Positions 43,576 through 52,609 of a stretch of 64,000 bases of DNA are shown here, piece after piece (position 1 is the first letter of the stretch; each line of letters starts with the position of its first letter). The position numbers and the translations under genes are program-made. Source of the DNA: Salipaludibacillus neizhouensis (GTDB taxonomy: Bacteria > Bacillota > Bacilli > Bacillales > Salisediminibacteriaceae); NCBI RefSeq assembly GCF_002886185.1, contig NZ_KZ614146.1, forward strand, positions 1,906,930-1,970,929, read 5' to 3'. Below the pieces are notes generated by a model. It ran no database searches. It was not told where the DNA came from and saw only the letters and a program-made list of their open reading frames with translations.

Positions 43576-44076
43576 TCACTTAACCGCTCCGCTATTAGGA
43601 GAAGTATTTCTTTTACGGTCTAATGCACGAATACCCTCAATAATTAAACGTACCAACCAGAATGCAAATGTAAGATAGGACAATGTAAAATAACTGTTCC
43701 ATCCTTTACTGTATGTCACTAATTTCGTGTTCTTTTCTAACCACTTCTCCACTAGTACCATTGGTGTACTATAGAGGAAGACACTTGGTATTGTTTTTAC
43801 GGCTTTCATTTTATAGGTGAATTGATTATAAAGCACACAGAGTAACGGAAATATGACATAAAGGAATACGATATTGGAGTCGAACGATTTAGGGAAATAG
43901 CGTATTGGATATTTCACAAATTTTTTCTTATTAACAGGCACATCTAAAAATGTACATAATAGTGATTTTAACAAGTAAATGAGAAACCAATCCTTTACTG
44001 GACCTTTTCGAAATAAAAATGCCAACCCTCCCATTGAAATCACGGTAATTACATGTAATATTGTTTTATCCTTCAT
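43576..44076 (-). CDS. CBO0543-type membrane protein
   Basis: A 166-residue membrane protein with about four hydrophobic helices (residues 5-22, 28-45, 68-86 and 128-150). The word 'WFLIYLLKSLLCTFLDVP' and 'KYPIRYFPKSFDSNIVFLYV' match the CBO0543 group common in Bacillus and Clostridium, whose function is unknown. GGAGGTG lies six bases before the ATG. The gene stands alone. I can say nothing firm about its job. Confidence 0.7.
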   Translation of the reverse strand: MKDKTILHVITVISMGGLAFLFRKGPVKDWFLIYLLKSLLCTFLDVPVNKKKFVKYPIRYFPKSFDSNIVFLYVIFPLLCVLYNQFTYKMKAVKTIPSVFLYSTPMVLVEKWLEKNTKLVTYSKGWNSYFTLSYLTFAFWLVRLIIEGIRALDRKRNTSPNSGAVK

Positions 44077-44259
44077 AAGACACCTCCTGTTATATTAAGA
44101 TGCCTTCTTATTACTGAAAATATGTTTAAATTCCAAGTATTCTTCTTGTAATTTAATTAATTGAATAATTAAGGGATTAAAATACAGCAGCCGATGATGC
44201 TGTGGCCGATGCGCGCCATGTAAAAAGCAGTGGGTTTACAATTCTTATCCCAAAGCTTA

Positions 44260-44290
44260 AAAAGCCAATCCATAAACAGGATCGGCTTTT
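44260..44290. terminator. terminator of YtrA-type operon
   Basis: AAAGCCAATCC pairs with GGATCGGCTTT around a seven-base loop, with T-runs on both sides. It lies about 60 bases past the ATPase stop on the minus strand. Confidence 0.75.
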
Positions 44291-44350
44291 GTTGTATAGA
44301 ATCATTTATCTAGCTTATATCGCATTACGAACATATATTCACTTTATAAT

Positions 44351-45040
44351 TCATCTATAGATTTCGGTCATCCATTCTACAATGCCCATGTTTTTTTCAC
44401 TCCGCAGGTCATCCACATTATGGTGTCCAATAATGTCACCATCTTTAATAGCAATCACTTCGTCTAAGATCATTTCAATTTCTTTTATTTCATGAGTCGT
44501 AATAAGAATAATTTGATTTTCTAGATCTATGAACGAAATTAAGCCTTTTACGATGGAATCCCTGACCATTGGATCCAGTCCGGAAAGTGGTTCATCCATT
44601 AAAATGACTGGTACTTCACGTGACAAGGTAAGTACGATTTTTAATCGTCCTCGGTTCCCTTTCGAGAGATGTTTCAGTTTAGAATCGCGGTCTAATTTCA
44701 TAAATTTCCGAATTTCCTCGGCTTTTTCTTTGTTAAAGTCTTGGAATTGAGTGGCAAAAAAGTCAATTGTTTGCCCAACATTATAAAAACCGTAATATTC
44801 ATCCAGTTCTGACAAGTATGAAACTTGATTAGCAATAAGACGGTCCACTTTTACCTCATTTACAGTAACATTCCCTTTTGATGGATGAGTCAGACCCGCA
44901 ATTATTTTCAAGATTGTCGATTTTCCGCTTCCATTAGGGCCGACAATACCTATAATCTTTCCTTTTGTTAGTTCCAAATCAACATCATACAACGCTCTGT
45001 TTCTCATATACATTTTAGTGACACGGTTTAGTTTAATCAT
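44351..45040 (-). CDS. ABC transporter ATPase
   Basis: A 229-residue ATPase. Walker A 'GPNGSGKST', a signature in the form 'LSKGNRGRLKIVLTL' and Walker B 'VILMDEPLSGLDP' are present. The signature departs from LSGGQ, as in YtrB-type and other drug or peptide exporters. It overlaps the GntR regulator by four bases. The operon order on the minus strand is permease, regulator, ATPase, so the regulator sits between the two transporter parts. A role in envelope stress is a guess from the Ytr family. Confidence 0.85.
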   Translation of the reverse strand: MIKLNRVTKMYMRNRALYDVDLELTKGKIIGIVGPNGSGKSTILKIIAGLTHPSKGNVTVNEVKVDRLIANQVSYLSELDEYYGFYNVGQTIDFFATQFQDFNKEKAEEIRKFMKLDRDSKLKHLSKGNRGRLKIVLTLSREVPVILMDEPLSGLDPMVRDSIVKGLISFIDLENQIILITTHEIKEIEMILDEVIAIKDGDIIGHHNVDDLRSEKNMGIVEWMTEIYR

Positions 45041-45420
45041 TGCTCAGTATCCCCTTTCTCGTCTCGTAGAAATGCTGTTACTCCGAATTGGATTTCCTTA
45101 CCGTTATAACCCATCTCGTGCATCCGTTCCACGAAACGAGAAATTTCCTCTTTTTTTAAATATTCTCTTAACTCACTTAGAACTTCTTTATTCTCGGTAA
45201 CAAACGTCCCTTGTCCCCTTCTAGTCTCTACAATACTTATTCCCTCTAACTCTCGATACGTCCTTTGCACTGTGTTTGGATTAACATTCGATTGTATCGC
45301 CATATCCCGAACTGATGGCAATTTATCATTAGGTTTTAGTTCTCCTCGTAATATTTGCCGGTTAATCCGATCGGCGAGCTGCCGATAAATAGGCTGTGAT
45401 GAATGAAAACTATCTTTCAT
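45037..45420 (-). CDS. GntR-family regulator, YtrA subgroup
   Basis: A 127-residue repressor-type protein. The winged helix-turn-helix spans residues 10-75 ('PIYRQLADRINRQILRGEL', 'LPSVRDMAIQSNVNPNTVQR', 'RRGQGTFV'). The short helical C-terminal part (about 80-127) is the dimerisation region of the YtrA subgroup, which has no large ligand domain. It likely binds the inverted repeat at 46261-46294 upstream of the operon and represses its own operon. It starts five bases after the permease stop. Confidence 0.88.
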   Translation of the reverse strand: MKDSFHSSQPIYRQLADRINRQILRGELKPNDKLPSVRDMAIQSNVNPNTVQRTYRELEGISIVETRRGQGTFVTENKEVLSELREYLKKEEISRFVERMHEMGYNGKEIQFGVTAFLRDEKGDTEQ

Positions 45421-45425
45421 TTTAT

Positions 45426-46226
45426 TTACACCTCAACTTTTCGATCGAGTATCCAGCAACTAGCAAAAAATAAAATGACTGTTTGAATAGCATCAAACAG
45501 ATAGGTGCCTAAATAAATAATTAACTCACTTGTTTCACCTGTAATATCTGCACCCATTTCAAGGTTGAAGTTTACACTGGCACTAGACAATATATCACCT
45601 AAATTAATAGATCCCCACATCGTTAGCGTGTCATATAAAGCTGAAGACGTAACCCAGCCATATAAAAAACCATTCAGAACCATAAATAGTAGAAAAGATA
45701 GTGCGAAGCTGGCAAAGTTGCCAAGTGTACGAGTAAATAACAAGAAAATCATCCAGAAAAATAAAAACAAAACGGCAAGATTAATTGCTAACAATAAAAG
45801 GTGAATACTACCTAAAAATCCAAGTTCCATGACATATGTCCAAGGAATTTCAATAGGAATAATTTTCGTCGAGTTTAATGCAAGTAAAAATGTCGTTCCA
45901 GTGATGATAAACGTTACAGCCATAGTAGTAATTGCTGCCACCAGCTTTGCTAATATTAATTTATAAGCTGGCATTGGGTTGTGCAGCCATAAATGCATCT
46001 TCTTCTTTTCTGTCGAAAGGCTATGAATGAAGTAATACACTAAATAAAATACTTGAATTGCTGTCGCAGCAAAGGCAACGGCAGTTATTGTTTCCCCTAA
46101 AAACCCGTATCTATTCCCGAAGTAAGCAGAAATAGCTACTATTATAAAAAAGGCAACGATGGGCATGATGAATGCCGGTAATCCGAGACGTAATTCTTTT
46201 TTTGTTAAGTTTAACCAAGCGGTCAT
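45426..46226 (-). CDS. ABC transporter permease
   Basis: A 266-residue membrane protein with six hydrophobic helices (about 15-38, 48-68, 93-115, 134-158, 166-192 and 235-258) and the cytoplasmic 'EKKKMHLWLHNPMPAYKLI' loop typical of ABC-2-type exporters. It is the first gene of the three-gene operon and is preceded by GGAGG and by an inverted repeat operator. The substrate is unknown. The partner ATPase is the third gene. Confidence 0.8.
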   Translation of the reverse strand: MTAWLNLTKKELRLGLPAFIMPIVAFFIIVAISAYFGNRYGFLGETITAVAFAATAIQVFYLVYYFIHSLSTEKKKMHLWLHNPMPAYKLILAKLVAAITTMAVTFIITGTTFLLALNSTKIIPIEIPWTYVMELGFLGSIHLLLLAINLAVLFLFFWMIFLLFTRTLGNFASFALSFLLFMVLNGFLYGWVTSSALYDTLTMWGSINLGDILSSASVNFNLEMGADITGETSELIIYLGTYLFDAIQTVILFFASCWILDRKVEV

Positions 46227-46260
46227 TTTAATACCTCCAACTAAATATATTTTTTATCGA

Positions 46261-46294
46261 GTATCAGTGTACTAATTAAATAATACACCGATAC
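46261..46294. promoter_or_regulatory. inverted-repeat operator for YtrA-type regulator
   Basis: GTATCAGTGTA (46261-46271) and TACACCGATAC (46284-46294) form an inverted repeat with ten of eleven positions matching and a 12-base spacer. It lies 35 bases before the permease start, where a repressor would block the operon. Confidence 0.65.
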
Positions 46295-46441
46295 ACGATT
46301 AGCGTCAAGGGTTTAGTTAATTATAGTTGAGAAATTTGTTCATTCATTTGATCTCCTTTCACGTTCATTTCTACGAATAATGAGTGTCCAATACTCACAA
46401 CCTAAAGAACAAGAAATTGCTATTTGAGAGGACTATATACA

Positions 46442-47272
46442 ATGAAAAATCATTCCGACATAAAACGAAAAACCTTCATAGTTCTAACCATCCTTATCTT
46501 CAGTTACATGATCATACCCGCTGTTTTTGCTGAAGAAGGAACGGAAGAAAAAGCGAAAGTCGCTATTATTATCGATGACTTCGGTGGAAATATTGATGGT
46601 GTTTACCGATTTCTAAAAGCAGAAATTCCGATAACAGTTGCTGTTATGCCTTTCTTGGATGAATCAACAGAGCAGTCAGTAGCTGCTGACGAGCTCGGAT
46701 TTGAAGTGATTATTCATTTACCTTTAGAACCTATTAAAGGCAAGGCTTCATGGTTAGGACCTATGCCAATCACTTCGGACCTTTCTACGGAGGAAGTAAA
46801 GAGTCGTGTAAGGAAGGCGATTAAAGATGTTCCCCATGCAAAAGGAATTAATAACCATATGGGCTCAAAAATCGTAGGGAATGAGAGAATAATGAGAGCA
46901 ATCCTCGAGGTTGCTAGTGAACATAATCTATATATTATTGACAGTGGAACAAGCGCAGACTCTGTTATCCCTGAATTAGCTCTAGAAATGAAATTACGTT
47001 ACGGTGTAAGAGATACATTTTTAGATGATACCCGTTCTTCTAGAAATCACGTCTATAAACAGATGCTGAAACTTTACGATCAAGCGGAAAGGCGTGGAGA
47101 GGCGATAGGAATTGGACATGTAGGGATAAAAGGCACAGATACGTTTAATGGGATATCTGACGCACTTAAATATTTAGAGGATCGTCAGGTAGAAATTGTC
47201 CCGGTCTCTGATATTATTCCAACTGCAATTGATGTAGATCCAAGTGGTTTCTGGCAGCATATCGTTGAGTAA
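46442..47272 (+). CDS. secreted divergent polysaccharide deacetylase (YibQ-like)
   Basis: About 276 residues. ATG 46442 is preferred to TTG 46424, because AGAGGA lies nine bases before it. The signal peptide ends near 'IIPAVFA'. The mature domain ('VAIIIDDFGGN', 'ITVAVMPFLDESTEQS', 'HLPLEPIKGKASWLGPMPI', 'GINNHMGSKI') is the divergent polysaccharide deacetylase family (YibQ, DUF610). Family members keep the NodB-like barrel, but their substrate is unknown. It faces a canonical deacetylase on the other strand. Confidence 0.85.
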   Translation: MKNHSDIKRKTFIVLTILIFSYMIIPAVFAEEGTEEKAKVAIIIDDFGGNIDGVYRFLKAEIPITVAVMPFLDESTEQSVAADELGFEVIIHLPLEPIKGKASWLGPMPITSDLSTEEVKSRVRKAIKDVPHAKGINNHMGSKIVGNERIMRAILEVASEHNLYIIDSGTSADSVIPELALEMKLRYGVRDTFLDDTRSSRNHVYKQMLKLYDQAERRGEAIGIGHVGIKGTDTFNGISDALKYLEDRQVEIVPVSDIIPTAIDVDPSGFWQHIVE

Positions 47273-47295
47273 ATTTCGAAAACTCTATAGACAGC

Positions 47296-47331
47296 AAAAA
47301 ACCAACTACTATAAAAGTAGAATTGGTTTTT
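47296..47331 (+). terminator. terminator of YibQ-like gene
   Basis: AAAAACCAA-CTACT pairs with AGTAG-TTGGTTTTT, giving a long stem with a small internal loop and a T-rich end. It lies 24 bases past the stop. Confidence 0.85.
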
Positions 47332-47352
47332 GTGTATTGATTCTAATGGATA

Positions 47353-47386
47353 GCACTTTTGTTATATAGCATGAGTTTTCCTCACC
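47353..47386. repeat. dispersed repeat, degenerate copy D
   Basis: GCACTTTTGTTATATAGCAT followed by GAGTTTTCCTCACC aligns with the 3' part of copies A-C (CTTTTGTTAAATACAGCGTG). The match is weaker than among A, B and C. Confidence 0.35.
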
Positions 47387-47549
47387 TCAAACAGCACCTC
47401 TGAATTGCGCTTATAGGTAAAGGGTTGATTTTCCTTGAATCTCTGGCCTTAAAGGTACCTGTCTACTTATACTCCCACACGAAAGGCCTAGTATTTTCAC
47501 GACAGAGTATTAACTGAAGCCGTGATTTATTAATTCTCTATATTTTGGA

Positions 47550-48425
47550 TCATTCCCGCTGATAAGGGATATTAAGTAATTCCGGTACCGTTACAAACTC
47601 CATCCCTTGTTCTTGTAAGGTTGGAATTATTTCACGAAGGGCATCAATCGTTTGTGTGCGATCTCCAGCTGCTTCAGCCCCGTCATGCATAAGAACAATT
47701 GCCCCTGGATGAATGTTCTCCAATACATTTTGTGCTATTTGCTCCGAGGTTAACAATGGTTCCCAATCCAATGAATCAACAGACCAAGCTATTACAGAGT
47801 AGTTTAGATTGCCTAACTCTTCTACTAATTCAGGGTAAAGGAACCCGTACGGAGGGCGAAACATTGTTGTTCTGTAGCCAACAATTTCTGCAAGTGTATC
47901 TTCGGTTTTTTGAACTTCATTAACAAGTGTGCTAATCTCACCTTCAGTTACTAGGTTAGGATGCCAAAAAGTATGGTTGCCAATCACATGACCTTCTTCT
48001 ACGATTTGCCTTGCAAGTTCTGGTTGTGCTTCTGCTCTTACTCCCATTAAGAAAAAGGTAGCTGGAACATTATACTCCTCTAACACCTCTAAAACTCCTG
48101 GGGTATATCTTGGATCAGGACCATCATCAAAGGTTAAAGCAACCTTGTTTCCTGTAGTTGGGCCATGTAAAAAAGCAATTTCAGGATATAACTCCTGTAA
48201 TTCTTGCAGGACAAGAGGTTGTTGCTGCCGCTGATCTTCCTCAGGGCCGCCTCTTAACGGTGGCGCCTCCTCCTCAGAAGGTTCTTCGTCTTTATCCCAC
48301 CACCACACTGGTTTCGCTTCATCATTGGATAAATGATCTGACGCATAGCCAATAACCGTACCTATTACTTGAAAACCAATCAATAATGCAATAATGACTA
48401 TTGCTTTCGACATTTTCTTTTTCAT
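47550..48425 (-). CDS. polysaccharide deacetylase, NodB domain
   Basis: A 291-residue secreted or membrane-anchored deacetylase of peptidoglycan or chitin-like substrates. An N-terminal hydrophobic segment (about 6-26) anchors or exports it. An acidic, Pro-rich linker ('DEEPSEEEAPP') precedes the NodB domain: 'ALTFDDGPDPRYT', 'HVIGNHTFWHPN' (metal His pair), 'MFRPPYGF', 'DSLDWEP' and 'IVLMHDG'. All catalytic motifs are intact. GGAGATG precedes the ATG. It is transcribed alone towards the YibQ-like gene. Confidence 0.9.
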   Translation of the reverse strand: MKKKMSKAIVIIALLIGFQVIGTVIGYASDHLSNDEAKPVWWWDKDEEPSEEEAPPLRGGPEEDQRQQQPLVLQELQELYPEIAFLHGPTTGNKVALTFDDGPDPRYTPGVLEVLEEYNVPATFFLMGVRAEAQPELARQIVEEGHVIGNHTFWHPNLVTEGEISTLVNEVQKTEDTLAEIVGYRTTMFRPPYGFLYPELVEELGNLNYSVIAWSVDSLDWEPLLTSEQIAQNVLENIHPGAIVLMHDGAEAAGDRTQTIDALREIIPTLQEQGMEFVTVPELLNIPYQRE

Positions 48426-48784
48426 CCATTCATCTCCTTTTTTTAGACATTGTTATTATTTATAAAAATTGGGTATTTATTCACTCATTTAGATTCACCT
48501 TTTTAAAATGGCGAAATAAGAACTATATCTATAAGCGAAGGCTGTGCAACTTCTGCCTGATATTCAATAGCTGGAGACAAGGATTGTATTTGCTGAAGCA
48601 TTGAAAAGAGGCCACTTAGAACTGATTCGACCCCTTTCCTATTGAAAGAATCTCTAAAAAAACTTCTATAAAGTAGCAGAAGTCTCGTTAAAATTATAAG
48701 TTATTATCACAGGATTGTTGGTTGCATTATTATGTAATTAACATCCTGAAAAACACTTCCCACTTTCGATGTATAAAAATACTA
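48426..48784. other. gene-free stretch
   Basis: No recognised gene. A minus-strand frame of about 60 codons between roughly 48700 and 48510 is stop-free but lacks a start codon and a ribosome binding site, so I treat it as chance or a remnant. Confidence 0.35.
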
Positions 48785-49720
48785 CTATTCCCCTAAAAAA
48801 CAACTGATTCTGTTATAAACGTGGTGGCGAATCGAAGCTTGTTCGTTCAGCAGCTGATGACGACCAGCTGGAAAATAAGCGACCTGAATATCACGACATT
48901 TATGCTTGTAAAACTCGATATTCTCATTCCAGTCAACGGTCGTATCTTTACCGCCTTGAAGTAAGTAAACCGGGGTATTCAAAATTGGACACTCGACAAT
49001 ATGTTCTTGCCACTTCTCCATTGCAAGCACCCAATCGGATTTCAATTGTTGTACTTGAAGCGGATCACCTCTGACAAATTTGCGATATTTCTCGTCCTCC
49101 GAATTTTTCTTAAATCTCCGTTTGGATTTATGTATAAATTTCCCAATAAATTTTAGTGTCCCTTTTGTAATATTCCACCGATATGGAAAATATAATGGGG
49201 CAACCAAGATTAGCTTATCTAATCGAACGATTTTCTCACTTGCAGCATGAAACAAAATTGCCCCTCCAGTACTATGGCCAAAACCAATAAATTTAGAGAT
49301 GGAAAGTTCCTTCCTAAACACATCACAGCAATCTTTTACTGCTTGCACATAGTCATCAAAAGTGCTTATCGTCCCTGGTTCCCCTTGCGAGAAGCCATGC
49401 CCTGGTAAATCAACGGTCACAACTTGATAATTGTTCTCCAGCAAATCATTCACGGTATGACTTAATCCGCCCGTATGATCTAAATATCCATGCACGAAAA
49501 AAACTGTACCCTTCGGCTCTTTCTTTAAAAACCCCTGGATAAATACTTCTTGTCCAGAGGAAGTTACACGACCACATCGATATTCATGAAGTTCTTGCAT
49601 GTCGAACGAGTAAAAAGATAAATATTTTTGTACACTAGAAAATCGCAAATGAGGATTAGAATCATCAAAACGATAACTCTCTTTCTTCATCTGCTCAATC
49701 CATGGAAACTTTTTTTCCAT
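48785..49720 (-). CDS. alpha/beta hydrolase, lysophospholipase-like
   Basis: A 311-residue soluble hydrolase. The oxyanion region 'FFVHGYLDHTGG', the nucleophile elbow 'FGHSTGGAILFHA' (Ser), an acid in 'LLQGGKDTTVDW' and the final His in 'PAGRHQLLNEQ' form the catalytic triad. It resembles monoacylglycerol lipase/lysophospholipase (PldB/YtpA) types. There is no signal peptide. The substrate is uncertain. GGAGG lies upstream, and it appears to be monocistronic. Confidence 0.85.
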   Translation of the reverse strand: MEKKFPWIEQMKKESYRFDDSNPHLRFSSVQKYLSFYSFDMQELHEYRCGRVTSSGQEVFIQGFLKKEPKGTVFFVHGYLDHTGGLSHTVNDLLENNYQVVTVDLPGHGFSQGEPGTISTFDDYVQAVKDCCDVFRKELSISKFIGFGHSTGGAILFHAASEKIVRLDKLILVAPLYFPYRWNITKGTLKFIGKFIHKSKRRFKKNSEDEKYRKFVRGDPLQVQQLKSDWVLAMEKWQEHIVECPILNTPVYLLQGGKDTTVDWNENIEFYKHKCRDIQVAYFPAGRHQLLNEQASIRHHVYNRISCFLGE

Positions 49721-49818
49721 TTAATTATCCTCCATCAATTCCGAATCAAACTGTGATTTTATCCATTACACTACTAAAGTCAAAGTTGCTTGATACCTTT
49801 ATTTAAAGAGGTTAAGTA

Positions 49819-49862
49819 AGGGTGTGCCACCGACAAGTTTTCATTGTCTGATGACACACCCT
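49819..49862 (-). terminator. terminator-like hairpin after DJ-1/PfpI gene
   Basis: AGGGTGTG pairs with CACACCCT around an inner CGACA/TGTC stem. It lies 20 bases past the stop on the minus strand. The T-tract is weak. Confidence 0.55.
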
Positions 49863-49881
49863 CATAAATGCAGTTCTTAAC

Positions 49882-50412
49882 TTATTTCCCGATTACTTCA
49901 ACAAGAGCCCTGCCGTAAGCAGGTAAATCCGGTGGTCTTCTGCTTGAGATTATATGACCGTCCACAACGACCTCATCATTGTGCCAAGTAGCCCCCGCGT
50001 TCTCCATATCATCTCTAATTCCCGGTGTACTCGTTACTTTTTTGCCTTCAAGAATGTTTGCAGATATAAGTACCCATCCCGCATGACAGATTTGACCTAT
50101 AGGACGTTTTTGATCGTTCATAAAAGTAACCATGTCGATCACTTCTTTATATCTTCTCAATTTATCTGGTGCCCATCCTCCTGGAACTAGAATAGCATCA
50201 TATTCCTCAATATTAATTTGATCAAAAGAATAATCAGTTACTACTGGTACACCATTTTTACCGATATATGTTTTTCCTGCTTCTTTTCCGACAATATGAG
50301 CAATTGCTCCTTCTTCTTGTAATCGATAATGAGGGTAAATTAGCTCTGAATCTTCAAAGTCATGTTCTACGACTGTTAACACTTTTTTGTTTTTTAATTT
50401 CAATTTCTTCAC
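49882..50412 (-). CDS. DJ-1/PfpI-family protein
   Basis: A 176-residue cytoplasmic protein. The nucleophile Cys lies in 'IGQICHAGWVLISA', the PfpI-type elbow (Cys-His), with an acidic residue in 'DSELIYPHYRL' upstream. The C-terminal 'VVVDGHIISSRRPPDLPAYGRAL' is typical of the PfpI/YhbO group. Members act as stress-induced deglycase-like or chaperone proteins, or as proteases. The true activity is disputed in the literature. It is monocistronic. Confidence 0.88.
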   Translation of the reverse strand: MKKLKLKNKKVLTVVEHDFEDSELIYPHYRLQEEGAIAHIVGKEAGKTYIGKNGVPVVTDYSFDQINIEEYDAILVPGGWAPDKLRRYKEVIDMVTFMNDQKRPIGQICHAGWVLISANILEGKKVTSTPGIRDDMENAGATWHNDEVVVDGHIISSRRPPDLPAYGRALVEVIGK

Positions 50413-50557
50413 CCTTCCTTCTGAATACTATTGGTAATATTCCCTTTTATTGAAAGTCTCAATCATATGTACATTCTACAACCTTTAAAATGCCTCGTAA
50501 AGTTTGTTGATCTAGTATCCAAATAAGCCAGCTACCATTGGCTTGCTCACGTTAATA

Positions 50558-51199
50558 TTACCTTTTGCCTTCCCACTCCTCATGAAACTGTTCTAGATAT
50601 AACTCAAGAAATTCATGGCGTTTCTTGGCGAGATCTTTGCCTGTCTTTGTTTTCATTAGCGCAGACAATGTTAATAATTTTTCGTAGAAGTGGTTGATCG
50701 AAGTTGAAGTTCCTTCCCGATACTCTTTTTTTGTCATTTCAGTGCGATGAGATTTATCCGGGATATGCATTGCATCCCCTTTATTACCCGCATACATAAA
50801 CGTACGCGCTATGCCAACCGCTCCAATTGCATCCAACCGGTCTGCATCTTGGACAATTTTACCTTCTATAGTATCAGGTTGGCGGTTATTCCCACCTTTA
50901 AACGAAACAGTATCAATCACAGCCATCACTTGTTTAATCGTTAGATAAGGCACATTCTCCTTCTCAAGCCAAGAAACAACAAATATTCGTCCTGATTCTT
51001 CTGATTCGTGAAACTTATCATCGCCGGCATCATGAAGAAGGCTTGCTAATTCACATATAAATAGATCAGCCTCTTCCTTCTGCGCAATCATCCTTGCATT
51101 TTTCCTTACTCGGTCTGTATGATACCAATCGTGCCCTGAAGAATCTTTTTCAAACAGTTTCTGCACCCAGGTCTCCGCCTTTTGTATGAGTTGATCCAT
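50558..51199 (-). CDS. HD-domain phosphohydrolase
   Basis: About 213 residues from ATG 51199. I chose this start because AAGGGTGG lies five bases before it, while the ATG at 51217 has a poor site. The metal motif is 'HDWYHTDRV' (His), 'LASLLHDAGDDKF' (His-Asp) and a late Asp in 'VQDADRLDAIG'. It is the YedJ/YpgQ type of HD phosphohydrolase, which acts on nucleotides. The natural substrate cannot be told from the sequence. Confidence 0.85.
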   Translation of the reverse strand: MDQLIQKAETWVQKLFEKDSSGHDWYHTDRVRKNARMIAQKEEADLFICELASLLHDAGDDKFHESEESGRIFVVSWLEKENVPYLTIKQVMAVIDTVSFKGGNNRQPDTIEGKIVQDADRLDAIGAVGIARTFMYAGNKGDAMHIPDKSHRTEMTKKEYREGTSTSINHFYEKLLTLSALMKTKTGKDLAKKRHEFLELYLEQFHEEWEGKR

Positions 51200-51331
51200 A
51201 ACTTCCACCCTTTTCATTCTCTACCATTTTTGTTGTGAAAATAATGTTTACGTGTCTTAAGCCAATAGTATGACACACCTTTACAAGATTCATGATCTTT
51301 ATTTTATCAAATATTTAAAAGGAAAAGGAAG

Positions 51332-52108
51332 TTAATGTTTTTTACTAAATATTATTTTATGGTGCTCCTTTGGTGTATCTCTATAAATATTTTGTATATT
51401 CGGTTTAGCTAAATCATTTTTGGAAAGCCTTTTAAAAGGAATTTCAATTTGCAGTTGATCATGACTGAAAGGATATGGATCAAGGGTAACCATTGTCTCT
51501 GACAGCCACTCTGGATAAATTCGCTGATCCTTTAACAGTTCTTGCTTAAAACCATCTTTAAACCAAGTTATTTCTTCTTCTTTCCTAGCACCCCATCGGT
51601 TCATACAAATATAGAGAGATAAGTTATCACATAGTTGCAACAAATTAAAGTGAAACTCTCGCTCTCTTTCAAGGGGAAGTAACTTTTTTTCGCGCAGCGC
51701 TTCTTTTACAACATTCTGCCGATTATCTTCCTCCAACAAAAATGTAATCCCTAATTTATCAGCTGTGTTACTAAAAAAACTTGCATAATGACAGCTCAAT
51801 AAAAAACCGGCATATAAATCTTCATTCAAAAGTTGAACGATACCGCTTCGGTAGGATTGCAATTTTTGCTCCATTGGAAAATCTGTAAATGAAGCAAGCT
51901 TCGATTTTTCCGGAAGGTAAATTGGATTTTTATCTAGTGGAATCCAACTTCGGTCATGGTTTATTACTGCATGTTCAACTGACTTTTTCATGTTTTTTCC
52001 AATAAAGTAATCATCTTTCCAATCACGCACAAATTGTCCGGAAATAAGCGCATGCTCATGCTGTTCAATACAAATAACATGATCCTTATGATGATTTTGA
52101 ATAATCAT
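51332..52108 (-). CDS. DUF3891 protein
   Basis: A 258-residue soluble protein. The opening 'HEHALISGQFVRDW', then 'HAVINHDRSWIPLD' and 'LLSCHYASFF', match the DUF3891 family, which has conserved His and Asp residues of the kind seen in HD-like metal-dependent proteins. The function is unknown. GGGAGGG precedes the ATG. It lies between the HD-domain gene and the YhfH-type small gene, each apparently transcribed alone. Confidence 0.8.
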   Translation of the reverse strand: MIIQNHHKDHVICIEQHEHALISGQFVRDWKDDYFIGKNMKKSVEHAVINHDRSWIPLDKNPIYLPEKSKLASFTDFPMEQKLQSYRSGIVQLLNEDLYAGFLLSCHYASFFSNTADKLGITFLLEEDNRQNVVKEALREKKLLPLEREREFHFNLLQLCDNLSLYICMNRWGARKEEEITWFKDGFKQELLKDQRIYPEWLSETMVTLDPYPFSHDQLQIEIPFKRLSKNDLAKPNIQNIYRDTPKEHHKIIFSKKH

Positions 52109-52221
52109 TGTTACCCTCCCTTTTTATTAACCATTTGTCAGAACACGGAATTGTTTGGTACTTTTCCATATCCCCTCATTTAAATAGATGCTAAACATGT
52201 ATAAAAAGAGCTTTCCAACCA

Positions 52222-52250
52222 AAAAAAGCGCTTCCTTTTTAAAGGAAACG
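52222..52250 (-). terminator. terminator of YhfH-type gene
   Basis: On the minus strand CGTTTCCTTT pairs with AGGAAGCG, followed by seven T residues. It lies 12 bases past the stop of the small gene. Confidence 0.8.
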
Positions 52251-52261
52251 AAAAAGTTTTA

Positions 52262-52396
52262 TTATTTAATTTTTGATTCGCATTCATGACATTCGTTAGA
52301 GTAACATTCATGCATTTCGTCCCTTACAACTTTTCCGCATTCGGAACATTCCTTAGCTGGTAAATTACGAAAGAATTCTTTACTTGACATAATCAT
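52262..52396 (-). CDS. yhfH: YhfH-type zinc-ribbon peptide
   Basis: A 44-residue protein. The N-terminus 'SSKEFFRNLPAKECSECGK' and the later Cys pairs ('MHECYSNECHECE') form a small zinc ribbon with six Cys, like Bacillus YhfH. The function is unknown. GGGAGG lies eight bases before ATG 52396; ATG 52390 is an alternative. A terminator follows the stop. Confidence 0.85.
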   Translation of the reverse strand: MIMSSKEFFRNLPAKECSECGKVVRDEMHECYSNECHECESKIK

Positions 52397-52562
52397 TGTT
52401 GTTTCCTCCCTTTTCTTTAAGTTACTTGTATTGTACTATAACAACAAACAAATTACAAGGTGTTGTATTAAAACAATTTAGCCTATTTTAATATAGAATA
52501 CGCTTCATATAGATTTTTATGTGTGATGATTTTAATTTACTCTTTGGTATTATATAACAGAG

Positions 52563-52602
52563 CAAAAAAAGATGGAGAGAATCATCTCTCTCCATCTTTT
52601 TC
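52563..52602 (-). terminator. terminator of cheV
   Basis: A perfect 14-bp stem (AAAAGATGGAGAGA with TCTCTCCATCTTTT) is followed on the minus strand by T residues, just past the cheV stop. Confidence 0.9.
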
Positions 52603-52609
52603 TCTTCCT

